A DNA stretch of 64,000 nucleotides from Ornithodoros turicata (lineage: Eukaryota; Arthropoda; Arachnida; Ixodida; Argasidae). The position numbers were made by a program, and so were the translations under genes. Location of the stretch: the NCBI RefSeq assembly GCF_037126465.1, contig NC_088202.1, positions 125,998,123 through 126,062,122 of the forward strand. Direction: 5' to 3'. The notes below the pieces were generated by a model. It did not search any database. It worked only from the letters and a program-made list of their open reading frames with translations, and was not told the origin of the DNA. Every line of letters starts with the position of its first letter. The stretch's first letter is position 1. Below, piece by piece: positions 45,397 through 58,825 of this stretch.

Positions 45397-48300
45397 CTAG
45401 GGTTGAGCCGTGAAAGGAGGAGGGGGGGGGGGGGGGCAACTTGATCAATTTTAACTGCGTTAACACTGAGTACAGCAAAGCGGTCCTTTGATATTAGTTT
45501 CAACGCAAGTATGACAAGAAACTTTGGTACTCTACGCCAAGAGACGGCACGGAGAGGTCAAAGTCATGAGCAACAGCGGCGTTTTTCTTTCTAGTGTAAT
45601 CATGCAACATATATAAATGTACGTATACCCGTAGCAGACTTAGCATATATTTCAGGCTTGTGACGTGCTCTGCCAAGTGCATACGCAAAGAAGGAAAAAA
45701 AAAATGCCACTGCGTTTTGTCTGTGTACTTTACCCCCAAAACATACTCGGAGTATAGTTCATGCTGTGTTCATTCAAACTCTACTTTTCTTTCTGTTTCA
45801 CGCCGGCAATATGGTTCAATAACTATGCACTGCCTTCAATTCCTTCCAGCGTTCAGCACGAGCGTGGCGTGAAGACTGGAGGACAACTGTGATTCAGCGA
45901 CCACCTATAAGGCATCCAAATCATGAATCATATGGTATGCAGCTCACAATCCAGCGTTCTGAAAAAGCTCCGATTAAAAGTGAAAGAAAAGCATACTTTA
46001 TGCCAAGCAGGATCTCTTTGGCAATAACTTCGAATTCAAATTCAGTTCCTTTACGCACAACAGCAGCGTACACGGCGTATACACTGAGCAGCAGAGTGTG
46101 CGTAAGGACTGGAGACGCCGTGCAGAGAGCACACCTCGGCTCGGGCTGACAGGAGCAGGGTCACGCTATTGTCGGCGTTGAATTATGAGTTGGGCGTTGT
46201 TCTCGCTACAGGGGCTGCAAGCGAAAGCACTTACAGCAGCTCTCTACGTGGAAAAATTCCTATCGCCAGGCCCCGACTGGTCGTCTTGTATTGTCTTTAA
46301 CCCTTTCTTTTATCATTACTGTCACTATTATTAGAGCCGACGGACTTCTTTTGACCCAGTTAACCAGAGAACTGAAGGATACAATGCTCGCGAGGGCATG
46401 CATATCCGAAGTAGACTACTTAAAAACTGCGGCTAGTACATAGGCTGTGTTCCTGTTATTGCTCAACGAATTAATCAAACTATATAGCTTCATGTAATCT
46501 TATGCGCTGTGAGCTCAGACCTCTTTGTAGGCAAATTCAGCGTTAGTCCCTGGCATCAGCTGGGGACGGTCTATTGTTAGCTACTGTGTCCCTTTTGTGC
46601 AAAAGTTCAGCCGTGTATGAGGCACCACACACGTAGGCTCAACACATGAGGCACCACATCATGATCTCCGTGCTCATAAATATGAATGCCTATATCGCTC
46701 CTGGTGCATGCACCAACTACACCTTGTATAGCACGTTAATCATAAAATGTGTTGATATCTCCGAGTGAGGAAATGAAGAGAGACAGACACAAGAATGATG
46801 TGATACAGGTATGTATTTCCTCCGCATGTCACACTTCACATCACGGAAAACATGATAATTACATGGCAACTGTAATGAGGCCGACGAATACTTCATGACG
46901 TGTTCAGCACCGGCCGTTGTGCACATAGCGCGGGAGCAAAGGGGGAAAAAATAATAAAGACTGAACTCCCCTCACTTTACCTCTTTCACAAGTGTCGAAA
47001 TGAAGAACATGTTCAGTAGCACAAAATCCTAAATTTAACAGGTGAATGTATAAATATATATATAATATGATTGACAAAATAGGTAAGTCTATAAAAACCA
47101 TTTCTTCATCGTCTACGTATACTGAGCAATCACAACTTGCAGTTTTCCATGGATACAGACGATCAGTTGATCAGTTTGGTTCTTAGTTACGTATATCGGT
47201 ATGTCGTATGCTTGTGTACCTAAAATACCGAGATATATACATATCTATTTCGGGTGTGACACCACTTTCCACTTTCTGAGCAGGACATCTTCCGGCACGT
47301 GTATTTTAAGTATATGCTGCATGTGTGAATGCAATGGCCTGAAAGCAAGATGTCACATAGTGACAAGGTGGCCAGTAAGCAGGTTACACAACTTGGCTCG
47401 ACAAGGAATTATAGCATGAGAACGAAATAAGAAATGTGAAAGGTACGTAAAAAAAAAAAAAAAACAATAAATAAATGAAAAATAGTGGATTTCCCTCCCA
47501 AATTTTAACTGAACGAACACATCATGCGCTCACAGGTTTATAAACATAAGCTACGTGCTTCCCAAATGACGTCACTTTCGCGGTGTTCGGTGATTGCTTG
47601 GGTCCCTTTGATATGGTAATGAACGCTACTCAATTACTGTAATTTTGTAGAATTTTACGTAAATACTATTTCTGCCTATTGCAGGTCAAAATGAACGATG
47701 GTGTGATGTCGATAGAAGAGTAGAACAAAACATGACACTGATATAAATGCCACGTCAAATGTCTTGCTCCAGAATAGTGAACAGCGGCTCATCCCGAAAT
47801 CATTCAAAACCTCACAAAATGGCGCCGACGGTGTAAGTACGTATAATTATGTATGCCATTAACAAATACACTTTGTGCTCTTGCTGCGTGACGAATCGTC
47901 AACAACCTGCACATTTTGAGAAGCCCCGAACTTTAGCCGGATCATGAAATAGCCACTTTTTTAAACCACAAACCACAAAACCACCTGTAAGAGCAATATT
48001 ATTGCAGTAATTCTCACAATAACCATCTCGCGCGTGTATGGGGGTAATTCTATACAATTTCTCTCATAGTTGACCTATTTCTTCTCGCAAATCATAACAC
48101 ATAACATCCTGCAAATTTAAACCGTATACCGCTCAGCAATTTACATACAGGTTGGCTTGAGAGAAAAAGAACGAGATTCACTAAATAAGTGTCAACATGC
48201 GTGCTGCACAAATGATCCTCACGGATGAGATCGGTAACATGTCACTGGAACGGGAAAGGGTGCGTGCCACGGCGTCGTGAAACCTGAACAGTTAGCCAGG

Positions 48301-49031
48301 ATCGTTCTTATAATACAGTTTTTATACATTTCGGACATGAAAATCGTTCTTGGTATATGACTATAAATGACAGGAAGAAAGCGTGGGGCGTTTCTACACC
48401 CTGAACAATAAAGCAGGCATTGCAATGTCTTTCGAATGCTCTTCTAACTCCACCTTTCTTTCAACTTTTTGTTTTTGATCAGAAGATCTTTAAGTCATGC
48501 CTTTTGGGTATAGCATGTCCCGAGGAGATCATATGGCTTTCCCCCAACTGTAATCAGGCGTTTAGCCAGTCATTTGGGCAATTATTAGAGCTTCCAGCTT
48601 TCATTGGCCAGTTTTTTGCTTATAATGCTTCTGATAAAGTGTATTACAACACTACCGATCCGCACGGTATTAAAGGCCCCATATAATTATTTTAAAAAAT
48701 TAAAAATGAAAAACAACTACATAAAATGGCTATGAGCGGTGTTTCAGATTGGTCGGCTAAAGGAAATGTTTGCAATTATTGTAACTTAGAGGTACAGTGT
48801 TGCACTGGCGCAAAAGCAATTAGGCGGTGTAATAGATATAAGCGTCGCACAGAGTAGAAGTATAGAGGTACGTCATGTACGTCTCCATATTCTTATTTTC
48901 CAATCAATCAGACGCAAATCATATCTCATGCGTGTGATATACTAAGCAATTTCTCGCTGCATATCTCAGGTTCTACCCGGGTCAATCGTCGAATGGGATT
49001 CTGTGTCACTTTATGTGCCCTGATCTTCCAG
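45397..49031. other. Gene-free stretch
   Basis: Contains a 15-G run (45422-45436), a short imperfect tandem repeat ATGAGGCACCACA at 46617-46660 and a poly-A at 47450-47464. No coding frame, RNA gene or named repeat. Confidence 0.45.
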
Positions 49032-49174
49032 GCAGCACAATGTACTGAAAGTTGAGTGCAATCGGGGTGGACGGTATGTGTCTTATCAATGTTCTTTAGT
49101 TTCACGAGACTGTTCAAGGCCTTCCACCTATCCGTTCACCCCCATTGTACTCGACTTTCAGTACATTGTGCTGC
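49032..49174. mobile_element. Small fold-back MITE (43-bp arms)
   Basis: Arms 49032-49074 and 49132-49174 are reverse complements at 39 of 43 positions (GCAGCACAATGTACTGAAAG then GAGTGCAAT, GGGGTG). The 57-bp centre is not palindromic. No clear target duplication. Confidence 0.7.
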
Positions 49175-50245
49175 TTGGGCTGGTGATTTGCAGTGGGCGC
49201 CCAAAACACATACCTGGCGTACTGCGGTAGCACGTGTATCTGCTCTTCTGTTTTCTGTTACGTCCCCATTTTTTTCTTCCTCTATCACATCACGTCACTG
49301 TTTCAGTTACGCTAACCTTCCAAGAATGACGTAAACGGCTGAAGTTAGATAACCTGTCTAATATCGAACATGGCAGACAGAGTAAGAAGAGGCGGTCACG
49401 GCCTGGCAAAGATTGCTGACAGACACAGAGGAGACTATCATAATTCTTGGGACAGTTCGAATAAAAAGTAGGACTTGGTTAACAGTATAGAAAATTTGCA
49501 TAGACAGTGTCAATATTCAATAAACAAATAAGCAGAAAAAGAAAAAGAAGAAGAAGAAGAGAAAGAAAGAAAGATATTCGCGTTCCACAGTTCACGATGT
49601 CACTCGAATCGTGTGAACAATTTCTGTTGGCGAACATTAATTGCACAGCACGATCGATTCTGGCTTATGTTCAGGCTCACACGCTACACACGCCATTGCT
49701 TGTTTTATGTACGTGGAACATGAAGGGCTTACGAGAGACAACTAGACTACTCTAGACAAGACACCAACGTAGAGAAGGAAATACCTAAAAACGTGTCTCC
49801 TTCCGGTCGAGGAGCTCTAGTATAATACGTATCTGATGGCGCTGAATTCGAAATATGGTATTTATGTACATTTCACAGTATCATCTGGCAATATGTGGTA
49901 TCAAATCTCAATCATAGATAAGGTGTTTTTTTAAGGTTGGCCTGTGGCCTGGCGATATCTGTATTTTTTTTTTTTTGTATTCTGCAGTCAATGAAAACAG
50001 TAATTTTCGAGACAGGTCTATGATACTTGTCTTTAGACCCGTGACGAAAATATTAGATGAATGCAAACAGAATTGTTCCCTGCCTCAAACTACAAATAAT
50101 GTAACGCACCTGACGCAACCTTTTCGATGCGTCCCCGCGCACGTTTCTTCCCAGTTTTCAGGAATCGACGACGTTTACAATTCGTAATACGTATATGGGT
50201 CACTTGTATACAGTATACCTAAAGCGAATTCTGTTAACATGGCAC
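49175..50245. other. Gene-free stretch downstream of Ubx
   Basis: (GAA)n purine-rich run at 49528-49572; otherwise no feature recognised. Confidence 0.45.
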
Positions 50246-51233
50246 TTTATTGGCACATTGTGCACCGATTGTTACGTATTTTGCGGTTCTCGACGTATGC
50301 CATCGTCGAGCGTGGAATATTTCGTAGATCCCACGTTGAGTCCAGGACCAACGTTTAAAATACTGGGAGACGGAAGGACTCTACAGAGGCGAACATAAAT
50401 GTCGTGTACGTGAGAATCACAGGAACAAGTACAATTTGGCTCCTCGAAATGACATCACCCTGCAAGCTCTTCCCTGAAATACGCTAAGTGTACACGTCAA
50501 TGTGTACATTGGCGTAAAAATGCGAAAGATAAAACACAGGACTGGCACGCCCTTGCTATCTACAATTAAGGACGAATAGGTGCACTCGAAACTGAAATAA
50601 TTTTAAATGCATCTTGATGCAAGAAGATCACCCATCACAACAATGCCCTATACAGCGCCATTGCGCTACAATATTACAGCAATGTCACACTTTCAGCAGA
50701 ATACGGGGCCGTCTTGCTTGCGACATGAAAACACACGAACATGAATATACCTTCCGTACAAGGAAAGCAGAAGAGAAGAACACAAAGAGGGGGAATGAAA
50801 AACGAAAAAAAAAACAAAAATGCTGGGGATGGATGAAACTAACATCGTGAACGACGAAAACGAGAATAAACCAGCGCAATCGGCTGTTCGTGTATAGTTC
50901 ATAAAAACCGACGCCACATTCATCAGCGTCCATTTTTTTTTCGTTTCTGTTAACGAATGCACAATTCGTAGGTGAAGCCCCCGATCATCACTGTCCGAGT
51001 CCTTTTGCACTCCTTGTAGTAGTAGTCGATCATCAGGGACCAGGGCGATTCAAACGGGAGGCTCAAACAGTTCACGCGTTCACGAGCTCGAGCGCTCAAT
51101 GCGCGGTGACCTCCGTGCGTGCGTGTGTGTGTTTATATATCGCGCGAGCAAATCCTAACCAGGGACTTGTGCTTTTGTTGCAGCAACGGCCCTAAGCGGG
51201 ATCCGCGCACGAAAGAAGAAGACTGGTTGGATC
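50246..51233 (-). other. Probable Ubx 3' UTR; first AATAAA at 50246-50251
   Basis: Sequence immediately 3' of the Ubx stop. On the minus strand the first canonical AATAAA I find is at 50246-50251, about 985 nt after the stop, so this is the minimal 3' UTR if that signal is used. The segment contains a GTGCGTGTGT-type run (51112-51132) and an A/T homopolymer near 50933-50942, but no competing ORF. Alternative polyadenylation is common in Hox genes, so the end is a guess. Confidence 0.3.
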
Positions 51234-51569
<336 letters not shown>

Positions 51570-52956
51570 TCACAGGCACAATGGGAATACGGAAAGTCGG
51601 CTTATGAATTTCTTCTACACACAGCTGGACGTATCGTTGCCGTAACATGTACTATACGAAACTACTGAGCGCTTAAAACACCTACTTGTTTATGCCTCAT
51701 AAGAAATAACAACACCGGGAAGGTGTCTTACGAGAGCCAGCGTGCCCATGAACGCGGTTTATTCTATGCAGAGTCCGACCTAATACACTTGCGACACTGT
51801 CGCGGGTATATGCAGATAACTGCGAGAAATTAGATCCAATTTCTGCCGTCATTACTTGAAGGGGACCTGATATAGTTCAGATGGAAGTACAAAGTGTGTA
51901 CTGAATCGCAATTATTGCTATGATGTACAGATTGTGAATGAATAAGGCTTGATTGAAGCATAATCCGGTACCAGCCAAACGGGAGTTAGACAAACCAGAG
52001 TGGGCGGGAAAATGCTTTCTTCCTCACATCACTGCCTACTTCGCACACTGAGAATTGTCCCTTCTCACTCTACTGTAACGGGAAGTTATTGAAATCCAGC
52101 ATTTACACGAACCGCTGGAGAATATCCTCAGCCTCAGGGCACTCACGCGCCGATTTTTCCTCACAGCAAAGCCTTCCCTGAAACTGTCAATCACCAATCA
52201 GTCATGGTGATGATATTGATAAACAATGTTGCAGTGGTGGCGCTTAAAATTCAAAGCTAGTTCCGTTCAGCTCAAATGATTGACTATTTTCTGACGTCAG
52301 AAAGTTATCCACGATTCTCGCCCAGATTAAGGGTGATCTTGTGTAGGGTAAGGATGGTGGAATTTTGCTTTATTGGGCATCTTTTATATTTATATTTCTT
52401 CAAACGATTGACGTCTAATTAAAGCACAAACATTTTGTAATGGGATGAATAATTTACAGTCAAATAGGGGCTGAGGATCACAGCGATACGTCAAATTCCG
52501 AGAACCCTGTTGAGAGCAATTTTAATTGAACCATTGACCAATGAGAAGTAGGAACTTTAAATTGATCCGCCATACGGAGAAGTGAGGACAGACTCGAGCT
52601 TGAGTTAATCTTTATACCAGCAGCTCATAAGCATAGCTGTCTCAGCTTGTACATTCTGAAATTCCTACAGTGCTGAGTTCAAACTCCGCATACGGAGCAA
52701 GTTACGGTGTAAGTTGTCTTACAATCACCACATTTTCTCGCTTCCATGCAGTTCATTACCTATTTGATGATGTGCATGTTACGCCATATCCTTAGAGATA
52801 TAACCCTTATTTTCAAAGCGAAGTTGCGATGTGAATATAACTATTCGAACAACGGGACTACTGCATAGAATATGACGTAATGCACTAAACTGTCGCATGT
52901 TTCCGGTCGTCGTAAATTTTGAGGAATGCAAACGCTGCACTGCACGATATTACGAA

Positions 52957-53001
52957 GGGAGGTGGGGGTGGGGGTGGAGTAGAGTTGAGTTGAGTTGAGT
53001 G
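52957..53001 (+). repeat. G-rich run plus (GAGTT)n microsatellite
   Basis: GGGAGGTGGGGGTGGGGGTG (52957-52976) has four G-tracts and could form a quadruplex; GAGTTGAGTTGAGTTGAG follows at 52982-53000. Confidence 0.6.
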
Positions 53002-53424
53002 ACGTTGAGAATCAGGAGGCAAACAGTAACTGTTAGGAATCACGCATATCAGAGAAAAGCGTTTGTCACCTACAGTTATGGAGCCCTAAGTAGTAGGGAA
53101 AGCTGCAAGATTTGAGTGTTAGCAGAAAGTCGGGATGAATTGATCGCCTTACGAGGCGGGCGACTTGGCCATAATGAATGATAAGAAAGCACAAACGGAG
53201 GGACAATGCACATGTAACACCAAGAGAGCACTGTCCCTATATCTTCTTGTTGTTACGCTTCCCGTGTTCCCCTTTCGCGCTCTTCCATCATGAACCTTTG
53301 AAGCGGCTGCGAACGCTATCTTGAACCAGTAGTTATTTGAGTTGTACACGGGTCATCTGGAGTTTTATCACCTCAAGGCACGGACAACATGGCTTCCTAA
53401 GGAACAAGAAGTGCAGAAAGTTGG

Positions 53425-53890
53425 TCTAGTTGGTGGAAATGCACACTGTGCGATTTGGGGACGCTCACAGACGATGACAGAAGAAACCACACAGGACAGG
53501 CGTTCTTCACAACTGAAGCGTATTGTAGAAAAAGTACAATCAGACGTAAGTACAGGCGACACGTGCCGACATTCAAGAACGCCACACCCCAGATGCGGAA
53601 TGACGCATCGAACCCCGTAGACAACATGAGTTTGATGTTTTATGTTTAATGGCGCAACAACATCTATAGATGTTGCCAATAGTCATTCAATAGTCATTCT
53701 GCATCTATGGTGTGGCATTCCTGAATGTCGGCATGTGTCCCCTGTTACCGGTTTGTGTACTTACTCCTGCTTGTACTGTTTCTACAGTACACTTCAGTTG
53801 TGAGTGACGCCAGTCCTGTGTGGTCTCTTCTATCCTCGTCTGTTAGCGTCACCAAATTGCACAGTATGCACTTCCGAACCAATCGACTAA
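53425..53890. repeat. Long inverted repeat (two facing copies of one element)
   Basis: Left arm 53425-53606 and right arm 53692-53890 share, in mirrored order, GACCACACAGGAC-type, TGCCGACATTCA, AATGCCACACC and GCATACTGTGC-type blocks. The matching frames (minus strand left, plus strand right) both read FLQY.SVV...SPVW.LLSSSVSV, so both arms may come from one decayed coding element inserted head-to-head. Confidence 0.7.
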
Positions 53891-54188
53891 GACAGAAAGC
53901 ACCTGTCTTTGAACCATGCTTCTAGATGGCTGAAGCAGGTTTGGATTTTTGCTAAAAGGCAAGCCTAATATCACAATACATTTCTAAAAGGGTCGCGAGA
54001 AACTCATAGTGCGACGAAACCTTGAGCTGGAGGGACGTAAAAGACTTTAACGTTCCTCAAGCTCATGGTCTTCTTGCACTATGAATCTTCGCCAGCTAGA
54101 CGCCGTCCTCTGAGTTATCTCGTGAGAAATCCTTTAATTTGCGTGAAATATGTTGGATGGTAGACTTCGGCAATTTCGAGCGGCTGAA

Positions 54189-54438
54189 TTGAACCTCAGT
54201 ATGCAATAAGGGGATAAGTCGCAAAACCGGAAACCGAGAAAAGGGGCCTGATCTGATTGTCCGTCCCATTGACACACATGCATTTCCCGTTTTTCACGAT
54301 CCTGTAGCGGGCCAACAAATCACAGTAAGGTCCCAAGTTTTCATTGGCAGGTACATGCTGGTATGTAGATGTCATTGGAGCCAAAATAGTAAAAAGGGGA
54401 TAAGTCGACTTATCCCCTTATTGCATACAGAGGTTCAA
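54189..54438. mobile_element. 250-bp MITE with AAGGGGATAAGTCG termini
   Basis: Left end TTGAACCTCAGTATGCAATA then AGGGGATAAGTCG; right end reads the same on the minus strand with one mismatch. The right terminus is doubled back on itself: 54394-54419 is a perfect 26-nt palindrome centred on GTCGAC. Non-coding. Confidence 0.75.
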
Positions 54439-54525
54439 CAACAACAACAACATAGATGAATGGATGATGATGATGTGGGATGTTTCCCTGCGTTGAGTGC
54501 AGGACCCTACCCCATTCCAAAAAGG
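54437..54525 (-). mobile_element. Retroelement 3' tail, (GTT)n type
   Basis: Minus strand: GGAATGGGGTAGGGTCC...GGAAACATCCCAC...CATCATCATCCATTC...(TTG)n, the same family as 2170-2290 and 57640-57765. It directly abuts the MITE at 54189-54438. Confidence 0.45.
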
Positions 54526-54952
54526 TTCAGATGAAAGGATGACAAGGGATGACAGAGGTTCAATTATCGGTTAAGTTATATAATTATTAGCTATATGATT
54601 ATCGGTGCTTGTCTTAGAAAGTGTCCTACAGTGCTCAGCAGATGATAAAAACCGCATTCCGTGCGTCCTTAACCTTTATGATCACTCACACAATAAAGAT
54701 AAGTCAAACGAGAATTCTAATCTCATTAAGCACTAGAAAAATATACCTAAAAGCAGTACATCTAATATTTCGTTTACGTTGAGTTTGTACTGCGTTTGTT
54801 TGTCTCTTGTCTGCCTCTTTGTTTGTACTGCGTGGTTTGTACTTCACAAGGACTGAGGAACCATTCAATTCATTCGCTCATGGCGTCGCAAGTTCCTCAC
54901 TCTCTCTCTCAGAAGTCAACATCACCTCATGCAAGCGAGTCACAATCAGTTC

Positions 54953-55345
54953 TCAACGGCCTATGGGTCCCACATAGTCATTAAACATGAAGTTGCAAGA
55001 GATGACACGTAGTTTCAATTTTTCGCGGTGACCAGTGTTCATCGAGTTCGTCAGAAAATGTTTCCTTAAGTTACATAAAAGGCCACAAACTATAGCGCGA
55101 GAAGTCGAGGTAGGGAAATTGCTAACCGCACGTCCAAGAATGCGAACGAGAAGTCCAATAATTAACCCTGCGATTAGACTTTCACTGCGAGTAAAGAACG
55201 AAGGAAAAATTAAGCGTGCATATTTACCAAATATCTCCACGGTGACAAAGTCTAGAGCAAGTACCAACAATACAGCGACACAAAAGACTTTCACGAACCA
55301 AAAGTCACTATTTTCACTCCCGCTGCACAACAAAATACCGGACAC
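54953..55345 (-). CDS. Hypothetical ORF with hydrophobic segments
   Basis: Not recognised. The 130-codon frame has a hydrophobic stretch at about residues 17-40 (VKVFCVAVLLVLALDFVTV) and a second at about 57-73 (LIAGLIIGLLVRILG), so it would be a small membrane protein if real. The tail is basic. No splice context, promoter or homologous domain is evident. An overlapping antisense ORF of 108 codons exists, and the frame lies in what should be Ubx intron. It may be chance or a transposon relic. Confidence 0.2.
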   Translation of the reverse strand: MSGILLCSGSENSDFWFVKVFCVAVLLVLALDFVTVEIFGKYARLIFPSFFTRSESLIAGLIIGLLVRILGRAVSNFPTSTSRAIVCGLLCNLRKHFLTNSMNTGHREKLKLRVISCNFMFNDYVGPIGR

Positions 55346-57639
55346 AATAACAGATCCATGACTCCGGTGTCCGACGCGAACCCGATGGCAAGGGGTCCAA
55401 CAATCCTGGGGGGAGAGGAGGAATTCCGGGAATGACTTTAACCTGCGCCTGGTTGGACAGTTATGCGCTAGCCTAACTCCTCAATCGCCGCCATATTGGA
55501 AACCGTAGCTATCACTTTGCACGACATCAAGGCGTGGGTGCATCTCACCACACTCTCTCCCTCGAGTCGCTGCATCTCAAGATGTCTATCCCCCTCAACA
55601 GCCTTCCCATGTCTCGCAAAAAGCTTTATCTTAGGCTGTCTCCACATGGTCTGTGAATATTTCATCCCACGTCACTTCACTGTCGGCGTTTTCTTTGCAG
55701 CCGGGACATAGAAAGGAAATCGACGGAGATTTATGTGCGTTTGTGAGTATAACTAATGTCTCGCAGAACAATCTGAAACTTTCGAAAATAGAATGAGGGC
55801 GGTGGAGAAGGAGAAAATGGCGGCGCGCATTAGATTGCAACCTGCATGTTAAGGAGATGTGGGGAGAGGAGGAAATAAGAATGTAGCCAATCGCATGCAT
55901 GCTTCCAAACTGTATTCGAAACAGCCATTCGAGCACTTAAGACTATATTTTATTTGTTTTAATTTTAGCGTAAATGTCTCGTATCTTTCTCTATTTGTAA
56001 TGGTTGCACTGACGCGTATTTGCTACGCGTTTCATCGAGGGATTGATATCTCAAAGCTGTATTTTTTTCGTGTTAAACAGATGGTATTAGTATCATGCGA
56101 TAATAAATATTGGTATGCCACTTTGAACTATACCGACCTCATCATGTGATACCATTTTCTCCACCCCCTAAGTGCCTAATGAGTGTAATCGCTCAAATTC
56201 CTTCCGTAACTGCAGCGTAAAAACGATGGATGGAATTTATGGTGCAGTGACCGGATTGTAGCTGACTTATCAATACTAGACCCGTGTGCCTGATATCACC
56301 TGAAGGCAGTAGGCGACCTCAGATCCTGTATACTCTTTCCATGCTTTCTCTTCGGACTCGGATTTCACTCGCAAAATAAATTGAATTGGAAAAAGAACAT
56401 GATGATGCGCAGCAAAACCTGTGCGGGGAGCTATGTGATGCGAAAGCTAAAAGCACAGTGAACTTCAAGAATGACACACACGCGTACGCATGTGTACATA
56501 AACGCCTTCACACATAGGAATGTTTCGATAACAATCGCAGAAATCGAGCAACCGATGCTATAGGAATCAAACACTAAAATAAAGATTGTTGCGATCTCCA
56601 GGCACGTAGCAATGTACTCTCCAACTGCGGGAAAATCCCTGCAAGAATGGCGCGCAGCAGAACATCAAAGAGAGAGAGAGAAGAAATGCAAATGCAATGA
56701 CGCTGTGATCACGCGAAGTGTGTCGATTCTCGCTTCCCATATGAAAAGCACTTGTGAATTTACATTTTAGAGCGAAGCCATTCCAGAAATGCGTATTCTT
56801 TACTGCGGTGGCATATATCGTGAATATGTACCGGCAGGAGGTACTGCGTATCGGATCCATTTGCATAGCTGGCGAAGGAAATGGGCACCATGATGCAAAC
56901 GGTAGAACCCCTTTTCGCCCAGCGCGGGTTCAAAACGTTCGCCACTTTAAATATCGCAGTTCCCTCGAGGCACCCGTTTCAGTTCAAGAGGCGTATATTT
57001 CTGCGAATAATGTTGCATATCTGAATGGAGCTGCACGGCATGAATATTCCGCGCATGTCTGCTACACTGTGCCGTTGTAGCGTGTGGTTCTCAAGACGTG
57101 CCGAATGCGTAAGGCCACCTAATGTATGGGAGATATCCTCTATGTATGCTACGCGATTGTCGTTTGTACAGTGTAAATTTCAGTGCTATTGGAGTACGGC
57201 GTCTCGGATATCTGCATCGGCATGTGGACTGCCAAGTTGCAGGCTCAATTTTTTGGCGAATCAACATGAATCATGGTTTGAAAGGAGGACCCAATATTCA
57301 TGATGCAAAAGAGAAAATTTTGGTGCTGCGAAAACGAATGAAATTTTATAATATTTTGTATGGTATGGACATTTATATGCCACATTTTTTGCATTTTGCC
57401 TGCCTTCACATCATCTGCATCAAATTGCCATGAATATTTTCAGTCGAATCGCAGGTGCGAGAACGGTTGGCTTTCGCAGTTTCACCCTGCTGACGCCACA
57501 ATCTACAGGTTTTATTAACAACTTGGTTGAGTTGTTCGCTCACATGGAATGTGGCAAGGTACAGCGAAATAATAGAAATCTTGAAGGTACAACTTTAACT
57601 GAAGTCGACTATTTAAAAAGGCTTTAGGTGCACAACAAT

Positions 57640-57765
57640 AACAACAATTATACTTTGACGATGAAGTGGGGAGGTTTTTCCACTGATAGATTGATTGATT
57701 TTAAAAGACAATAATGGAGATGGTAGGTTTTTCCACTCGAGGAACGCTACCCCATAGCTAGCACG
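57640..57765 (-). mobile_element. Retroelement 3' tail, (GTT)n type
   Basis: Minus strand: GCTATGGGGTAGCGTTCCTC, GAGTGGAAAAACC (twice, around a 50-bp insert), CCCCACTTCATCGTC and a TTGTTGTTATTGTTG tail. Same family as at 2.2 and 54.4 kb. Confidence 0.45.
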
Positions 57766-58189
57766 GATGTATCATTTGCAGATTGAATTTGCTTGTGCAA
57801 TAGTGCGCGATATAATGTGAAATGTCCAGCCTCCTCTACCACACAGCATGCTTGTCCAGAACAGTGCTCTGTTGAGTTGCGCCATTAGAAACTGTAAAGC
57901 CGGTGTTTACTATGCTACGTGTGACCTCTTGACCCTGTAAGTATCATTGGGAGCGCATAAAAAAAAAAGAAACCTGCAACATGCGTTCTCACCAGTAAAA
58001 GCAAGTATTCTCACCGTAGCAACAGCGCAAAGAACCAGCAGATTATTCATTAAGATTGGTGCCAAACAATGTCACAGCATGGGCTGATTTTTTCCCTTCA
58101 GCAAACAAGCGTGACAACTCAGGGAAGACACGAAAACAGGTGCTAATGAACGTGAAAACTTGCAAAAATGGCAATCCAGATGATTGAAT

Positions 58190-58825
58190 CGGGTCTAACT
58201 TTCCTGGTAAATTTCCGGAGATGAGTGCTTCCACAAGTTAACACAAGTCCTCACAAGGATGAGGACACTACAACTCGAATTGCTAACTGACCCTACAAGC
58301 TAAAGAGCGCTCTCAAGAATTCACATAACGAGCTGAGGCAAGACTTTATGTAAGATGTAGATTCCATTTACTATACTCGTTGGCCAAACTGTGACGGTGC
58401 CAGGGACAACTTTTTGCAACAGCTGCACCGTAGACATGGTGCCGCAATACCACATCGGGTCCAACATTCCTGGTAAACTTCCGGAGCTCAGTGTTTCCAC
58501 AAGTTAACACAAGTCCTCACTGTAGGGCGTGGACACTATAACTCGACTTGCTAACTGTGTGTGGGAGAGATTTACTAGACGGATTTCACATGGTACTATA
58601 CAACAAGCACAACACAAGACTTGCTAACTAACCGCTTCAAGCTAAATAGCGCTCTCAAGAACGATGCGTCTTCCTAATGTGTTGTCACAGCATACACGTA
58701 ACGAACTGAGGCAAGATTATGTAAGATTCCATCTACTACTCATTGCCCGAATTGTGACGGGGCCAGGCACAGCTTTTTGCAGCAACTGCACTGCAGACAT
58801 AGTGCTACAATACCACATTGTGAGG
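58190..58825 (+). repeat. Two-unit long tandem repeat (265 bp and ~370 bp)
   Basis: Unit 1 58190-58454 and unit 2 58455-58825 share blocks in order: CGGGTCYAACNTTCCTGGTA, CCACAAGTTAACACAAGTCC, GCTCTCAAGAA, GAGGCAAGA, ACTGTGACGGTGCCAGG-type and ACCACAT. Unit 2 carries about 100 bp of extra sequence after CTAACTG (58558-58640). Non-coding. Confidence 0.75.

Noticed and set aside
47115..47200. Possible iab-4-like microRNA (ACGTATACTGA)
   Set aside because: Only 11 nt match, no complementary arm forms a hairpin, and iab-4 normally lies between abd-A and Abd-B.
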